A stretch of 64,000 nt of DNA from an uncultured Rhodospirillaceae bacterium (GTDB lineage: Bacteria > Pseudomonadota > Alphaproteobacteria > Rhodospirillales > Magnetospirillaceae), in NCBI GenBank assembly GCA_937887565.1, contig CALABS010000070.1, positions 84,200 through 148,199 on the forward strand, read 5' to 3'. Each line of letters begins with the position of its first letter. Within the stretch, counting starts at the first letter, position 1. Of the stretch, positions 46,918 to 56,053 are shown piece by piece. Both the position numbers and the translations under genes were made by a program. Below the pieces are notes generated by a model. It made no database searches. It saw only the letters and a list, made by a program, of their open reading frames with translations, and was not told the origin of the DNA.

Positions 46918-47403
46918 CTATCCCCCCCTGCGGAAGTCCCGCAGCGCCACCTCGAACGCCTCGCCCCCCTTTTCCAGGCGGATGCGGTCGGTGTCGATGG
47001 CGGTGACGGTCCAGCCGGCCAGCTCGCCGCCTTCGGCCAGGGAGATGGGCTTGGGGCGCCCCTCGACCACCACCAGGGCGGCGCGCCGGCCGCCGGCGAT
47101 GGCGATGCCGGCCACCGACAGCCGGGGCGCCGACGGTGGCGGCTCCGCCGGCCGACCGGCCACCGCCACGACGCCGACACCGCCGGGGGAACGGCGGCCC
47201 CGGACGAACAGCGGCCGCTCGAGGGTTTCCCGGAACGACTCCAACGGCGGCAACTCGGCCACCGCCGGGGGCGCGGCCGGCGGTGGCGGGACCGCCCCGC
47301 CCTCGCCGGCGCCGGCGGCCGGGGCAAGGGCCGCGGACCATGCCAGACCGAGGGCGGCCAGGCACAGGCCGACCAGGATGGCGGCACGGACGGATGCGGT
47401 CAT
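46918..47403 (-). CDS. gspC: GspC-like type II secretion inner-membrane protein
   Basis: This 161-residue protein has an N-terminal helix, a Pro/Ala-rich linker, and a small beta domain (LSVAGIAIAGGRRAALVVV, then RIRLEKGGEAFEVAL) like the homology region of GspC. The C-terminal PDZ or coiled domain of classical GspC is absent. It connects the inner-membrane platform with the secretin. It overlaps the GspM-like gene by 4 bases; the secretin follows after ~90 bases. Confidence 0.72.
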   Translation of the reverse strand: MTASVRAAILVGLCLAALGLAWSAALAPAAGAGEGGAVPPPPAAPPAVAELPPLESFRETLERPLFVRGRRSPGGVGVVAVAGRPAEPPPSAPRLSVAGIAIAGGRRAALVVVEGRPKPISLAEGGELAGWTVTAIDTDRIRLEKGGEAFEVALRDFRRGG

Positions 47404-47984
47404 GGCTTGCCGATCCTCGCGAAGGTTTGCAGGTCGAAGCGGATCGTCAGCGGCGGATCGGCGGCGGTGGGAAGGGAGGCGGACGCCGGGGCCGCCGGCG
47501 CCGTCACCGACAGGTTGTCCAGCACCAGATAGGGGCGCGACGCCTCGAGCTCGTGCAGGCAGCGCTGCAGTCCCGCCAATGTTGCCGCCACCTGGACGCG
47601 CAGGGTGACGCGACGAAACGGCCCGTCCTCGCCGGTCGGAAGCACGCGCAGGCTGGCCAGCGTGCCCCCGGCCCGCTCGACCGCCTGCTTGACGCGGTCC
47701 TGCACCTGCACCGCCACCAGGGTGTCGCTGGCGGCCCGATAGTGGCCCGGAACCTCGCCCACCGCCGCTTCGCGCTCGGCGAGGGCGGAGCGCAGCCGGT
47801 CGGCGGCGCCGGCCAGGGCGGCAAGGGTATCGAGCTGCTCGCGCGTCCGGAGGATGTCCTGGCCGGCCTCGCTCCATGCGCGCAGCAGCGGGGCGACCAG
47901 CGCGAGATGAACCGCCACCGCCACCGCCACCAACAGCCCCAGCGCGGCGGCGCGGCGCAGCGCCAGCGGCCGCGACGCCCTCAT
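47400..47984 (-). CDS. gspM: Type II secretion protein GspM-like
   Basis: The protein (194 aa) has one N-terminal membrane helix, a coiled segment (about residues 40-75) and a ferredoxin-like alpha/beta domain, the layout of GspM (T2SSM_b type). It works with GspL in the inner-membrane platform. The start overlaps the GspL stop and its stop overlaps the GspC-like start. Confidence 0.78.
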   Translation of the reverse strand: MRASRPLALRRAAALGLLVAVAVAVHLALVAPLLRAWSEAGQDILRTREQLDTLAALAGAADRLRSALAEREAAVGEVPGHYRAASDTLVAVQVQDRVKQAVERAGGTLASLRVLPTGEDGPFRRVTLRVQVAATLAGLQRCLHELEASRPYLVLDNLSVTAPAAPASASLPTAADPPLTIRFDLQTFARIGKP

Positions 47985-48985
47985 GGCGCCCCTCCCGCCA
48001 GCCGGGCGGCGACGTGGAAGCGCTCCATTCCCTGGCCCGGGTCGGGGAGCAGGGGCGAGCGGAACTCGGCGTGATGGAACAAGGCCGCCTCCTCCATGCG
48101 GCGGACCACCTCGGTGGCCGAGGGCGACCAGCCGATGACCTCGATCCCGCCGCCGGCCACCTCCAACTGGCCGATCCAGGCATTGTCGGGCAACACCCGG
48201 GTCAGTTCGTCGATCACCGCGACCATGGGCGGAAAGGCGGACTTGCGCGATGCCAGGAACCGCGCGTCGGCGTCCTCCCGATCGAGGCGGCGGCGCAGCT
48301 CCGCCGCCTCCCGGGCCCGCCCCTCCAGCGCCGCCGCCTGGGCGCCGAGCTGCCGCGCCGCGTCGCGGCGGCGGTCGATGCCCGCCAGCCCGGCCGCCGC
48401 GACACCCAGGACCGCCAAAGCCACCACCGCCGCCGACAACCGCCCCGCCCAGTCCCGTCGCCGCCGGCTGCCCGGCGGCAACAGATCGAGGCCGCCGGCG
48501 GCCGCCTCCCCGGCCTCGACGGTATCGGGCGTCACGCCCCAGCGCCGCGCCAGCGCCAGCGCCTCCTCCACCACCACGCGGGGCGCGACCACCATCTCGG
48601 CCTCGATCCGTCGGCGGGCGGGCTCGCGGGCGACGACCCGGCAGGCATAGACCACGTCGGCCGCCGCCCATGGCGTCTGGCGATCCATCTCGAAGGCCAG
48701 TACCTGGCGCAGATTGTCCTCGGCAGCGGCCGGCAAAGGCACCATCCGCCGCACCGCCCGCCCCGGCGGCAGCCGCAACGCCACCGGACCGGCCAGAGCC
48801 CGCGCCAGGTCGCGGCGGTCGTGGAAGCGGCCAAGCTCGGCGCCGTCACGGGTCACCACCGCCTCGGCGGCGGTCAGCAGGACGGCCTGCCGCTGGATTC
48901 GGCGATCGCGCAAGCGGGCCGGCAGCATGGCGGCCAGCTCGCCTAGCCACCACGACAGGACCCTGGAAAGACGGATGCCGACCAT
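47981..48985 (-). CDS. gspL: Type II secretion protein GspL-like (PilN-type C-terminus)
   Basis: This protein (334 aa) has an N-terminal cytoplasmic domain with actin-like family traits, including VLAFEMDRQTPW. One membrane helix lies at about 175-197, followed by a periplasmic PilN-like domain with IDELTRVLPDNAWIGQLEV. GspL anchors the GspE ATPase to the membrane. Its start shares a base with the GspJ stop. Confidence 0.82.
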   Translation of the reverse strand: MVGIRLSRVLSWWLGELAAMLPARLRDRRIQRQAVLLTAAEAVVTRDGAELGRFHDRRDLARALAGPVALRLPPGRAVRRMVPLPAAAEDNLRQVLAFEMDRQTPWAAADVVYACRVVAREPARRRIEAEMVVAPRVVVEEALALARRWGVTPDTVEAGEAAAGGLDLLPPGSRRRRDWAGRLSAAVVALAVLGVAAAGLAGIDRRRDAARQLGAQAAALEGRAREAAELRRRLDREDADARFLASRKSAFPPMVAVIDELTRVLPDNAWIGQLEVAGGGIEVIGWSPSATEVVRRMEEAALFHHAEFRSPLLPDPGQGMERFHVAARLAGGAP

Positions 48986-49584
48986 CAGAACTCCACCGCG
49001 CCGACCATCGGCGACGCCGCCCACAGTTCGGGCCACACGCGGGGGTCGCCGTCGGAAAAGGCCAGCCGCAGCCGGGTCAGGCGCGGCAGGCTGTTCCGCC
49101 CGCTCCATCGGTCGAGCCATCGGCCGTCCGCTCCGTCATAGGCGAATCGTCCGGCCGCGATCCCGTCCAGCAGCACCGTCGTCCGCCCCGCCGCCAGCGC
49201 CTCGAAGGGCCGGCGCGAGGCCGGATCGACGGCCGCCACCACCGCCACCAGGGTCCCCTCGTCAAGCCGCAGCTCGACGGCCGAGAACATCCCCGCCCCC
49301 GGCGGCACCATGGCCAGCAGCCGCAGGCGCGACGGCTCGCCCTCGAAGGCGACCGCCAGGGCGCCGTCGTCGCGGCGCACCGCGTCGGGCCAGGCCCCGG
49401 CCAGCATGCGGCGGACGAAACGCTGGGCATCGGCGACAGCCGCCTCGGAGGCGGCCCGGCGCCCGGCGGCGTGCCAGCCGGCCAGCCCGGCCCGCAAACC
49501 TTCGGTGGCCAGCATCATCACCAACGCGAACAGCGTCGCCGCCACCAGCATCTCCACCAGCGTGAAGCCGCGTTCATCGGGCAT
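48985..49584 (-). CDS. gspJ: Type II secretion minor pseudopilin GspJ
   Basis: The product (199 aa) has the prepilin signature RGFTLVEMLVAATLFALV, with cleavage after Gly and Glu5 conserved. A long soluble domain follows, as usual for GspJ. It joins GspI and GspK in the pseudopilus tip. It overlaps the GspI gene by 11 bases. Confidence 0.85.
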   Translation of the reverse strand: MPDERGFTLVEMLVAATLFALVMMLATEGLRAGLAGWHAAGRRAASEAAVADAQRFVRRMLAGAWPDAVRRDDGALAVAFEGEPSRLRLLAMVPPGAGMFSAVELRLDEGTLVAVVAAVDPASRRPFEALAAGRTTVLLDGIAAGRFAYDGADGRWLDRWSGRNSLPRLTRLRLAFSDGDPRVWPELWAASPMVGAVEF

Positions 49585-49918
49585 CGGACAGCCTCAACGT
49601 CCGCAGGGTCACCGGTCCCACCGTCACGGTGATCCTCATCAGCCGGGGAAGGCCGGACACGCCTTGCGGGTTGGCGGCATCGGCGACGATCTCGGCCCGC
49701 CAGCCGGGTCCCGTGCGCTCCCCCTCCTCAAGCGAGCCGGCCGCGAGACGCTCGACCAGCGATTCGGCGGCCAGCACGGCCCGGACCCGGTCGCCGCCGG
49801 CCGCCGCCGCCCGCCGCGCCGCCGCCAACGCCTCGGACAGGCCGGCCACGGCCAGGGCCATCAGCACCAGGGCCGCCAACACCTCCAGCAGCACCCAGCC
49901 GCCCTCGTCACCCCGCAT
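49574..49918 (-). CDS. gspI: Type II secretion minor pseudopilin GspI
   Basis: This 114-residue protein has the prepilin helix EGGWVLLEVLAALVLMALAV with Glu5 but Gly-Trp instead of the typical Gly-Phe at the cleavage site. The soluble part is short and fits GspI. ATG 49918 is chosen; GTG 49924 would add two residues. It overlaps GspH by 11 bases. Confidence 0.82.
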   Translation of the reverse strand: MRGDEGGWVLLEVLAALVLMALAVAGLSEALAAARRAAAAGGDRVRAVLAAESLVERLAAGSLEEGERTGPGWRAEIVADAANPQGVSGLPRLMRITVTVGPVTLRTLRLSDAR

Positions 49919-50381
49919 GGACACGGCGCACCCGGCCCGTCAGGGGATCGACCACCAGCGCCCAGGTCCGCCCCCGGGCCGAGACCAGTACCCGGCCGCC
50001 CGACGAGCCGCCGTCGGGATGGAAGACGATCACCCAGCGGCCGGCGCTGGGCGGAGGCGACAGCGACAACGTCACCGAATCGGCCAGCTTGTGCCAACGC
50101 CCGCTCTCGACGTCGATGCCGCCCGAGCCGGCGTCGATGGTGACCCGGACGACGCGGTTGCGGCCCAGGGCGAGGCCCCGCGCCTCGGCCAGCGCCGCCG
50201 CCACGGCGTCGGTGGCCTGCTCGGCGTCGATGCGGGCCAGGGCACCCTGGACGTAGGGCGGCGCCACCACCGCCAGCAAGCCGATCACCACCAGCACCGC
50301 CAGCAGCTCGAGCAGGGTGAAGCCGCGACAGTCCCCCGCCCCCGCCGGCACCATGTCGTGGCGGAGCCGCGCCCTTACCAT
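49908..50381 (-). CDS. gspH: Type II secretion minor pseudopilin GspH
   Basis: The protein (157 aa) has the signature RGFTLLELLAVLVVIGLLAV after a relatively long leader (~19 residues), and a C-terminal domain ending in GRVLVSARGRTWALVVDPLT. That fits GspH, which links the tip complex with the GspG rod. It overlaps GspG by 7 bases. Confidence 0.83.
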   Translation of the reverse strand: MVRARLRHDMVPAGAGDCRGFTLLELLAVLVVIGLLAVVAPPYVQGALARIDAEQATDAVAAALAEARGLALGRNRVVRVTIDAGSGGIDVESGRWHKLADSVTLSLSPPPSAGRWVIVFHPDGGSSGGRVLVSARGRTWALVVDPLTGRVRRVHAG

Positions 50382-50785
50382 GACGTCACGTCCCCGTTCT
50401 CGCCGTCGCCGCCCTCGCGGGCATCGGCGCCGAGGGTGAAGAGGTCGTAGTCGCCGTGGCGGCCGGGCTGGCGGTAGAGGTAGGGCCGCCCCCACGGGTC
50501 GATCAGCGAATCCTTGCTCTTGACGTAGGGGCCGCTCCAGGCCGGCACCGCCGCCGGCTTCTCCACCAGCGCCGCCAGCCCCTCCTGCTCGGTGGGATAG
50601 CGGCCGTTTTCCAGCCAGAACAGATCCAGCGTGGTGGACAGCCCCTGGATCTGCACCTTGGCGGCGTCGGCCTTGGCACCGCCCAGCAGGCCCAGGACCC
50701 GGGGCGCCGCGATGGCGGCCAGCATGCCCAGGATGACCAGCACCACCAGGAGTTCGAGCAGGGTGAATCCGGCTTGGCCGCGCAT
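50375..50785 (-). CDS. gspG: Type II secretion major pseudopilin GspG
   Basis: This 136-residue protein has the prepilin signature AGFTLLELLVVLVILGML, with Glu5, and the GspG core motifs NGRYPTEQEGLAALV and DPWGRPYLYRQPG. Its calcium-site region near the C-terminus reads DLFTLGADAREGGDGENGD. It forms the body of the pseudopilus. It lies 9 bases after gspF. Confidence 0.92.
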   Translation of the reverse strand: MRGQAGFTLLELLVVLVILGMLAAIAAPRVLGLLGGAKADAAKVQIQGLSTTLDLFWLENGRYPTEQEGLAALVEKPAAVPAWSGPYVKSKDSLIDPWGRPYLYRQPGRHGDYDLFTLGADAREGGDGENGDVTSW

Positions 50786-50794
50786 GGCGTCCTC

Positions 50795-52027
50795 CTAAAG
50801 AGCAAGATCGTTGACACGCAGGATGGCCAGCAGGATGGCGGCGACGACGCCGGCCACCAGCAGGCCCAGCACCAGGGTCATGCCCGGACCCAGCAACGCC
50901 ACCGTCCGGTTGAGGGCGCGGCGGGCACGGGTGTCGAGCAGGTCGGCGGCGCGGGCGGCGGTCTCGTCCAGGCGCCCGGTCTCCTCGCCCACGGCGACCA
51001 GGCGGGCCGCCACCTCGGGAAACCACGGCCGCGCCGCCAGCCGGTCGGCCAGGCCCTTGCCGGCCCGCAGGCCGTCGGCGGCGGCGTCGACGGCGTCGGC
51101 GACCTCGGCATTGCCGACGCTGTCGCGCAGGATGGTCAGCCCGGCCAGCAGCGGTACGCCGTTGCCGACCAGGGTCGCCAGGCCGCGCAGAAGACGGGCC
51201 GCCTCGATCTCGGCCAACACCCGGCCGAGCAGCGGCACGCGCAGCAAACGGCGATCGACGGCAAGGCGGAAGGCGGGATCGGCGCGCCGACGCGCGGCCA
51301 CCACCGCGCCGACGGCCACCGCCGCCAGCGGCAGCCACCACGCCGCCTCGGCCAGGTCGCCGGCCATCAGCACGATCCGGGTCGGGAGCGGCATCTCGAC
51401 CCCGGCCTGCTCGAACAGCGGCCGGAAGCGGGGCAACACCACGGTCAGCATCACCGCCACCGCGCCGCCGGCGGCCACCAGCAGGACCAGCGGATACAGC
51501 AAGGCCGAGGTCAGGCCTTCCTTCAGGTCCACCGACCGCTCTGTGAACTCGGCCAGGCGGTGAAGGACGATTTCCAGGGCGCCGGCCGCTTCGCCGGCCC
51601 GCACCATGCCGATGGCGAAGCGTGGAAACAGTCCCGCCTGCGCCTGCATGGCGTCGGCGAGCGTCGCCCCCGAGCGGACCCGCGCCATCAGGTCGGCGGC
51701 GACACGCCCGCTGGGAGAGCGGGCGGCGAGCTGGCCCACGACCTCCAGCGCCCGGTCGACGGGCAACCCCGCCCGCAGCAGCGTCGCCATCTCGCGATAC
51801 ATCAAGGCGGCGTCGCGGTCCTTGAGGCGGCGGCGGCCCCACAGGTCGGCGGTCAACATGCCCTTCATCCCCGGCGGCAGCAGGTGGGCGCCCACGGGCT
51901 CGGCGCGCAGCACCAGACGTCCCTGGCGGCGCAACCGCTCGACCACCTGCACCTGGTCCAGGGCCTCCATCTCGCCCTCGGCCACCTCGCCCGCCTCGTC
52001 CACGGCCCGCCAGCGGTACAGCGTCAT
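50795..52027 (-). CDS. gspF: Type II secretion inner-membrane platform protein GspF
   Basis: The product (410 aa) contains two homologous GspF domains and three membrane helices. LYREMATLLRAGLPVDRALE and FPRFAIGMVRAGEAAGAL are typical motifs, with a matching second set near residue 280-340. It forms the platform with GspL and GspM. The start overlaps the gspE stop by 4 bases. Confidence 0.92.
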   Translation of the reverse strand: MTLYRWRAVDEAGEVAEGEMEALDQVQVVERLRRQGRLVLRAEPVGAHLLPPGMKGMLTADLWGRRRLKDRDAALMYREMATLLRAGLPVDRALEVVGQLAARSPSGRVAADLMARVRSGATLADAMQAQAGLFPRFAIGMVRAGEAAGALEIVLHRLAEFTERSVDLKEGLTSALLYPLVLLVAAGGAVAVMLTVVLPRFRPLFEQAGVEMPLPTRIVLMAGDLAEAAWWLPLAAVAVGAVVAARRRADPAFRLAVDRRLLRVPLLGRVLAEIEAARLLRGLATLVGNGVPLLAGLTILRDSVGNAEVADAVDAAADGLRAGKGLADRLAARPWFPEVAARLVAVGEETGRLDETAARAADLLDTRARRALNRTVALLGPGMTLVLGLLVAGVVAAILLAILRVNDLAL

Positions 52028-53709
52028 GACGCCTCCCGGGTCACGCGCAGGACCTCCTCCAGCGCGGTGGCGCCGGAGCGGACCTTGGCGAGACCGTCCT
52101 CGAACAGGGTGCGCATGCCCGCGTCGCGGGCGGCGAGTTGAATATCGGCGACGTCGGCGCGGCGCAGGATCGGCCGGCGGACCTCCTCGTCGATGGCCAA
52201 CACCTCCACCAGCGCCAGCCGCCCGCGATAGCCGGTGCCGCCACAGGCCGGACAGCCCTCCGGCCGCCACAGGCGCTCGATGCCGTGGGCGCGGGCCAGT
52301 TCGGCGGGCGCCGCGTCCTCGCGGCGGCACCGGGGGCACAAGCTGCGCACCAGCCGTTGGGCCACGATGCCGGCCACCGTGGCGGTCAGCAGATAGGGCT
52401 CGATGCCCATGTCGAGAAGGCGGCCGGCGGTGGCGGAGGCGGAATTGGTGTGCAGGGTGGACAGCACCAGATGGCCAGTCAGCGCCGCCTGGACGGCGAT
52501 CTCGGCGGTTTCGCGGTCGCGGATCTCGCCGACCATCACCACGTCGGGGTCCTGGCGCAGGATCGCGCGCAAGGCGCCGGCGAAGGTCAGGCCGATGGCG
52601 GGGCGCACCTGGATCTGGTTGACGCCCTCGAGCTGGTATTCCACCGGATCCTCGACGGTAACCACCTTGCGCTCGCCGGTATTGAGGCGGAGCAGCGACG
52701 CATAGAGCGTGGTGGTCTTGCCGCTGCCGGTGGGACCGGTGACCAGGACGATTCCGTTGGGGCGGTCGAGCAGCGGCAGGAAGACGCCGGCCGCGTGGGC
52801 GTCGAAACCCAGGGACGGAAAATCGGGGATGGCGGCGCCCCGGTCCAGGAGGCGCATCACCACCGTCTCGCCGTGCAAGGTCGGCAGGGTCGAGACGCGC
52901 AGGTCGAGATCGCGGCCGCGCACAGCCACGCGGATTCGACCGTCCTGGGGCAAGCGGCGCTCGGCGATGTCGAGGCGGGCCATGATCTTGACCCTGGACA
53001 CCAGGGCGGCCTTCAGGCGCAGGGGCGCCTCCTCGCCCTCGACCAGGACGCCGTCGACGCGATAGCGCACCCGGAGGCGGCTCTCGAACGGTTCCAGGTG
53101 GATATCGGAGGCCCGCATCTCGACGGCGCGGGCGATCAGCAGATTGACCAGCCGCACCACCGGCGCCTCGCTGGCCAGGTCCTTGAGGCGTTCGACGTCC
53201 TCGTCGACGGCGGCGTCGGCGTGGTCGCCCGCCTCCTCGGCGATCCGGTCGATCCGCGAGCGGCCGTCGCCCAGCAGGCGATCGAGGGCCGCCTCCAGTT
53301 CGGCGGGCACCGCCACCCGGACCTCCACCGGCAGGCCCGAGGCCAAGCCGACGGCATCGGGACCGTAGGAGTCCAGGGGATCGGCGACCGCCAGCACCAG
53401 CCGGCCGCCCTCGTGGGCCAGCGGCAACAGGTGGAAATTGCGCAGGAACTGCGACGACACCGTATCACCCAGGATGGCGGCGTCGGGGTAGTCGTCGGGA
53501 CCGACGACGCCCAGGCCCAGCAGGTCGGCGAGCGTCGCCGCCAGGTCGCGCTCGGAAACCAGACCCAGCTTGGTGAGGACGGCATGCAGCGGCTCGCCGG
53601 AGCCGTCGCGCAGCCGGCGGGCCCGCTCCAACGCGGCGGCGTCCAGCCGCCCCGTCGAGAGCAGCAGGTCACCGAGGCGGCTGTCGATATCGGCGGAGGC
53701 GGCCGTCAT
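52024..53709 (-). CDS. gspE: Type II secretion ATPase GspE
   Basis: This 561-residue ATPase has an N-terminal domain (MshEN-like), Walker A GPTGSGKTTTLYASL, Asp-box, Walker B and His-box regions, and a zinc-binding domain with CPRC and CPACGGTGYRGR. It powers pseudopilus assembly. It is the first gene of the T2SS operon, in the order E-F-G-H-I-J-L-M-C-D-K then peptidase. GspN is absent. Confidence 0.94.
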   Translation of the reverse strand: MTAASADIDSRLGDLLLSTGRLDAAALERARRLRDGSGEPLHAVLTKLGLVSERDLAATLADLLGLGVVGPDDYPDAAILGDTVSSQFLRNFHLLPLAHEGGRLVLAVADPLDSYGPDAVGLASGLPVEVRVAVPAELEAALDRLLGDGRSRIDRIAEEAGDHADAAVDEDVERLKDLASEAPVVRLVNLLIARAVEMRASDIHLEPFESRLRVRYRVDGVLVEGEEAPLRLKAALVSRVKIMARLDIAERRLPQDGRIRVAVRGRDLDLRVSTLPTLHGETVVMRLLDRGAAIPDFPSLGFDAHAAGVFLPLLDRPNGIVLVTGPTGSGKTTTLYASLLRLNTGERKVVTVEDPVEYQLEGVNQIQVRPAIGLTFAGALRAILRQDPDVVMVGEIRDRETAEIAVQAALTGHLVLSTLHTNSASATAGRLLDMGIEPYLLTATVAGIVAQRLVRSLCPRCRREDAAPAELARAHGIERLWRPEGCPACGGTGYRGRLALVEVLAIDEEVRRPILRRADVADIQLAARDAGMRTLFEDGLAKVRSGATALEEVLRVTREAS

Positions 53710-53727
53710 GGGACCCTGGAGCCGAGG

Positions 53728-53758
53728 AAAAGGCCCGGCGGGACCATCCCGCCGGGCC
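53728..53758 (-). terminator. Rho-independent terminator after the diheme peroxidase-like gene
   Basis: A perfect 12-bp stem GGCCCGGCGGGA / TCCCGCCGGGCC with a 3-base loop (53744-53746) begins 7 bases past the stop. Read leftward it is followed by TTTT. It ends the MauG-like transcript before gspE, so the T2SS operon likely has its own promoter within the short spacer or is reached by read-through. Confidence 0.75.
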
Positions 53759-53764
53759 GGAGGT

Positions 53765-55867
53765 TCAGTGGGGAGGCAGCTTGCTGGCGAAGGTCCCGAT
53801 GCAGGCCCGGCGGATCCCCGGAAGCCCGGAGGCGCCGACCTCGGGAATGTCGATGAATTCCTCGTCGATGCGGCCGTTGCCGTTCATGTCGGCGGGGCCG
53901 GTCTCGTCGCCCTCGATGCCGTGGGCGACACGCAGCGACGGGTGGTCGAACGGCGCCTTCTCGCACCGCACCCGGTCGTCGGTCAGCGTCTTCAGGAAGG
54001 CGACGACGGCGTCGGATTCCTCGTCGGTGATGGGCAACGGCACCAACAGACCCGACAGGTTGGTCTTGTTGCCGTCGGGGGTGCCGGTGCTGTCCAGCGG
54101 CCCGCTGGCCGGCTGCACGCAGTTGCCGCCGCCGTCGACGGTGCCGGCGCAGCGGCGGTCGCCGCCCCGGCGATAGAAGTCCATCACCTCTTCCAGCGTG
54201 CCGTAGGCGCCGTAATGGAAGAACGGGCCGGTCAGTTCGATGTTGCGCAGGGTGGGGGTCTTGAAGGCGCCGTCCACCGAGACCAGCGCGCCGTCCATGG
54301 CGGCGGGCGCCGGCCGGCACCCGGAGGCGGTGTCGCCGTTGAACGGCTGGAAGAACGCGCAGGCGTCGACGTCGAAGCTGTCGACCACCTGGTCGTCGTC
54401 GGCGGCGCGGTCGTTGTACTGGGCGATCCATTGCCGGGCGAAGGACAGCGGCCGCCCCCACTGGTCGCTGCCGCCGACGCCCCGGTCCTCGCCGGACGGG
54501 CGGACGCCCAGATTGAAGAAGCCTTCGTCGATCAGGTGGGACGCGCCGGTGGCGTCGGGAACCCGGGCCAGGGCGTTGGCCGCGAAGCCGAATTGAGGAA
54601 ACTGCTCGGGGTTCTTGAAGGTGGTGGCGTTCGAGAACAGCGGCCCGCCATGGCAGAACGTGCAGCCGACGTCGACGCGGTGGAAGGTCTGCTCGCCCAA
54701 GGCCTCCTGCGGCGTGAACTGCGCCGTGCCGTCCTTGACGCGGTCGTACTTGGCGTCGTCCGAGACCAGCGTCGCCTGGTAGCTGGCCACCGCCACGCCC
54801 CAGAACAGCGAGAAATTATGCTGCATCTGGGTATAGCCCTCGCCGGGATAGCCGGCCGGGATCATCCCCCCGTTCCACCATTCCGGCTTGAAGGCCTTTT
54901 TCACCCAGCCCTCGTAGGTGCCGGTAATGCCACGGCCCAGGGTCAGGCGGCTGAAATGGGGCCCCAGCACGCTGTCCTGGCGGTGGACCTTCTGCTGCGA
55001 CAGCGGCTGGCGCGGCAGCACCTTCTTGCCGAATTCGGCCAGGCCGCGGCCGGTGCAGATCATCTCGAGGTCGGACACGATCGGGCCCACCGCCTGCGAG
55101 GCCAGGCTGAGATTGGGGATCGCCGCCTTCACCTGCTGCCAGCCGCCGGCATGCTTCATGATCCACGCCTCGGGATCGCGGCCGCCGAACGGGCTCGCGC
55201 CATTGAAGACGTTGTTGGCGCGGCCGTCCCAGAAATTGCGGCGGTTGAAGACCGCGTTGATCACCGTCGGCGTGTTGCGCGGCTCGACGCGGCGCACGTT
55301 CTCGCCGCCCACGTGGAAGACGGGGTCGAAGGCCTCGGTGCAGCGGTCGGCCGGGTTGCGCGACGACAGGAACGTGCCGGTGTATTGGCCGTGGAAGGCA
55401 CCCTGGGACGACACCACGTCGTTGGTCTCGAAGGTGATGGCGGAGTTGCGGTCGCTGTCGGTCTGAAGCTGGAACAGCGGGAAATCCGACCGTTTGAGAG
55501 TGTAGTTGGGGCCACCCCCGCCGCCCGAGGGCAGATTGGCGGAGAAGGTCGTATCGCCGGCGTTCAGGCCGGGGCTCAGTTGGTTCTTGACGCGGCTGTC
55601 GGCACCGGCGTGGAAATGGCAGGTGGCGCAGGCGGCGCCGTTGCTGCCGATGCCCATGTCCCAGAACAGGGCCTTGCCCAGCACCAGCAAGGCCTGCTGG
55701 TCGGCGACATAGGCGGACAGGTCGGAAACGGGCGGTTCGAATCCCTTGAGCGACGGCGGGGCGGGCAGGGACGGCGGCTGCGCGAAGGCGACGGCCGACG
55801 CCGCCAGTCCCGCGACCGACGCCAGCACGATCCCAACACGGCGGCGTGGGCGATGGTGTAACTTCAT
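53765..55867 (-). CDS. Large MauG/cytochrome c peroxidase-like diheme protein
   Basis: The protein (700 aa) has a signal peptide (ends near AFAQ, residue 30) and two heme sites, CATCH at residues 80-84 and CTFCH near 401. Family motifs include LGKALFWDMGIGSNGAACA, RNTPTVINAVFNRRNFWDGR and TPTLRNIELTGPFFHYG. It is about twice the length of CcpA because of insertions between the domains. A DMNGNGRIDEE stretch near the C-terminus resembles a calcium loop, though position 12 is Phe. It is probably a periplasmic or secreted oxidase or peroxidase of unknown substrate. GGAGGAGG precedes ATG 55867. Confidence 0.85.
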   Translation of the reverse strand: MKLHHRPRRRVGIVLASVAGLAASAVAFAQPPSLPAPPSLKGFEPPVSDLSAYVADQQALLVLGKALFWDMGIGSNGAACATCHFHAGADSRVKNQLSPGLNAGDTTFSANLPSGGGGGPNYTLKRSDFPLFQLQTDSDRNSAITFETNDVVSSQGAFHGQYTGTFLSSRNPADRCTEAFDPVFHVGGENVRRVEPRNTPTVINAVFNRRNFWDGRANNVFNGASPFGGRDPEAWIMKHAGGWQQVKAAIPNLSLASQAVGPIVSDLEMICTGRGLAEFGKKVLPRQPLSQQKVHRQDSVLGPHFSRLTLGRGITGTYEGWVKKAFKPEWWNGGMIPAGYPGEGYTQMQHNFSLFWGVAVASYQATLVSDDAKYDRVKDGTAQFTPQEALGEQTFHRVDVGCTFCHGGPLFSNATTFKNPEQFPQFGFAANALARVPDATGASHLIDEGFFNLGVRPSGEDRGVGGSDQWGRPLSFARQWIAQYNDRAADDDQVVDSFDVDACAFFQPFNGDTASGCRPAPAAMDGALVSVDGAFKTPTLRNIELTGPFFHYGAYGTLEEVMDFYRRGGDRRCAGTVDGGGNCVQPASGPLDSTGTPDGNKTNLSGLLVPLPITDEESDAVVAFLKTLTDDRVRCEKAPFDHPSLRVAHGIEGDETGPADMNGNGRIDEEFIDIPEVGASGLPGIRRACIGTFASKLPPH

Positions 55868-56053
55868 GGACCTCCTCCATGGGGCTTCCGAGGACAAGGC
55901 ATTTCTTACACGCATGGACGCCGCGAGCGGATTTCTATTAAGTAACGACGCCGCCATATCTTGCGATATGACAATCAGGCGCAACATATCAACGGAGACG
56001 ATCTCCATATTGCTTGTCGATAACCGCCACGCCTAACGTCATGCCGTCACTTA
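55868..56053 (-). promoter_or_regulatory. Promoter region of the diheme gene with a CATATC palindrome
   Basis: This AT-richer spacer lies upstream of the MauG-like gene. A perfect inverted repeat CATATC-TTGC-GATATG sits at 55955-55970, about 90 bases before the start, and is a candidate operator. Other AT-rich words, such as TATTAAGTAACG near 55930, could belong to the promoter. No terminator for the Sel1 gene is evident. Confidence 0.45.
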
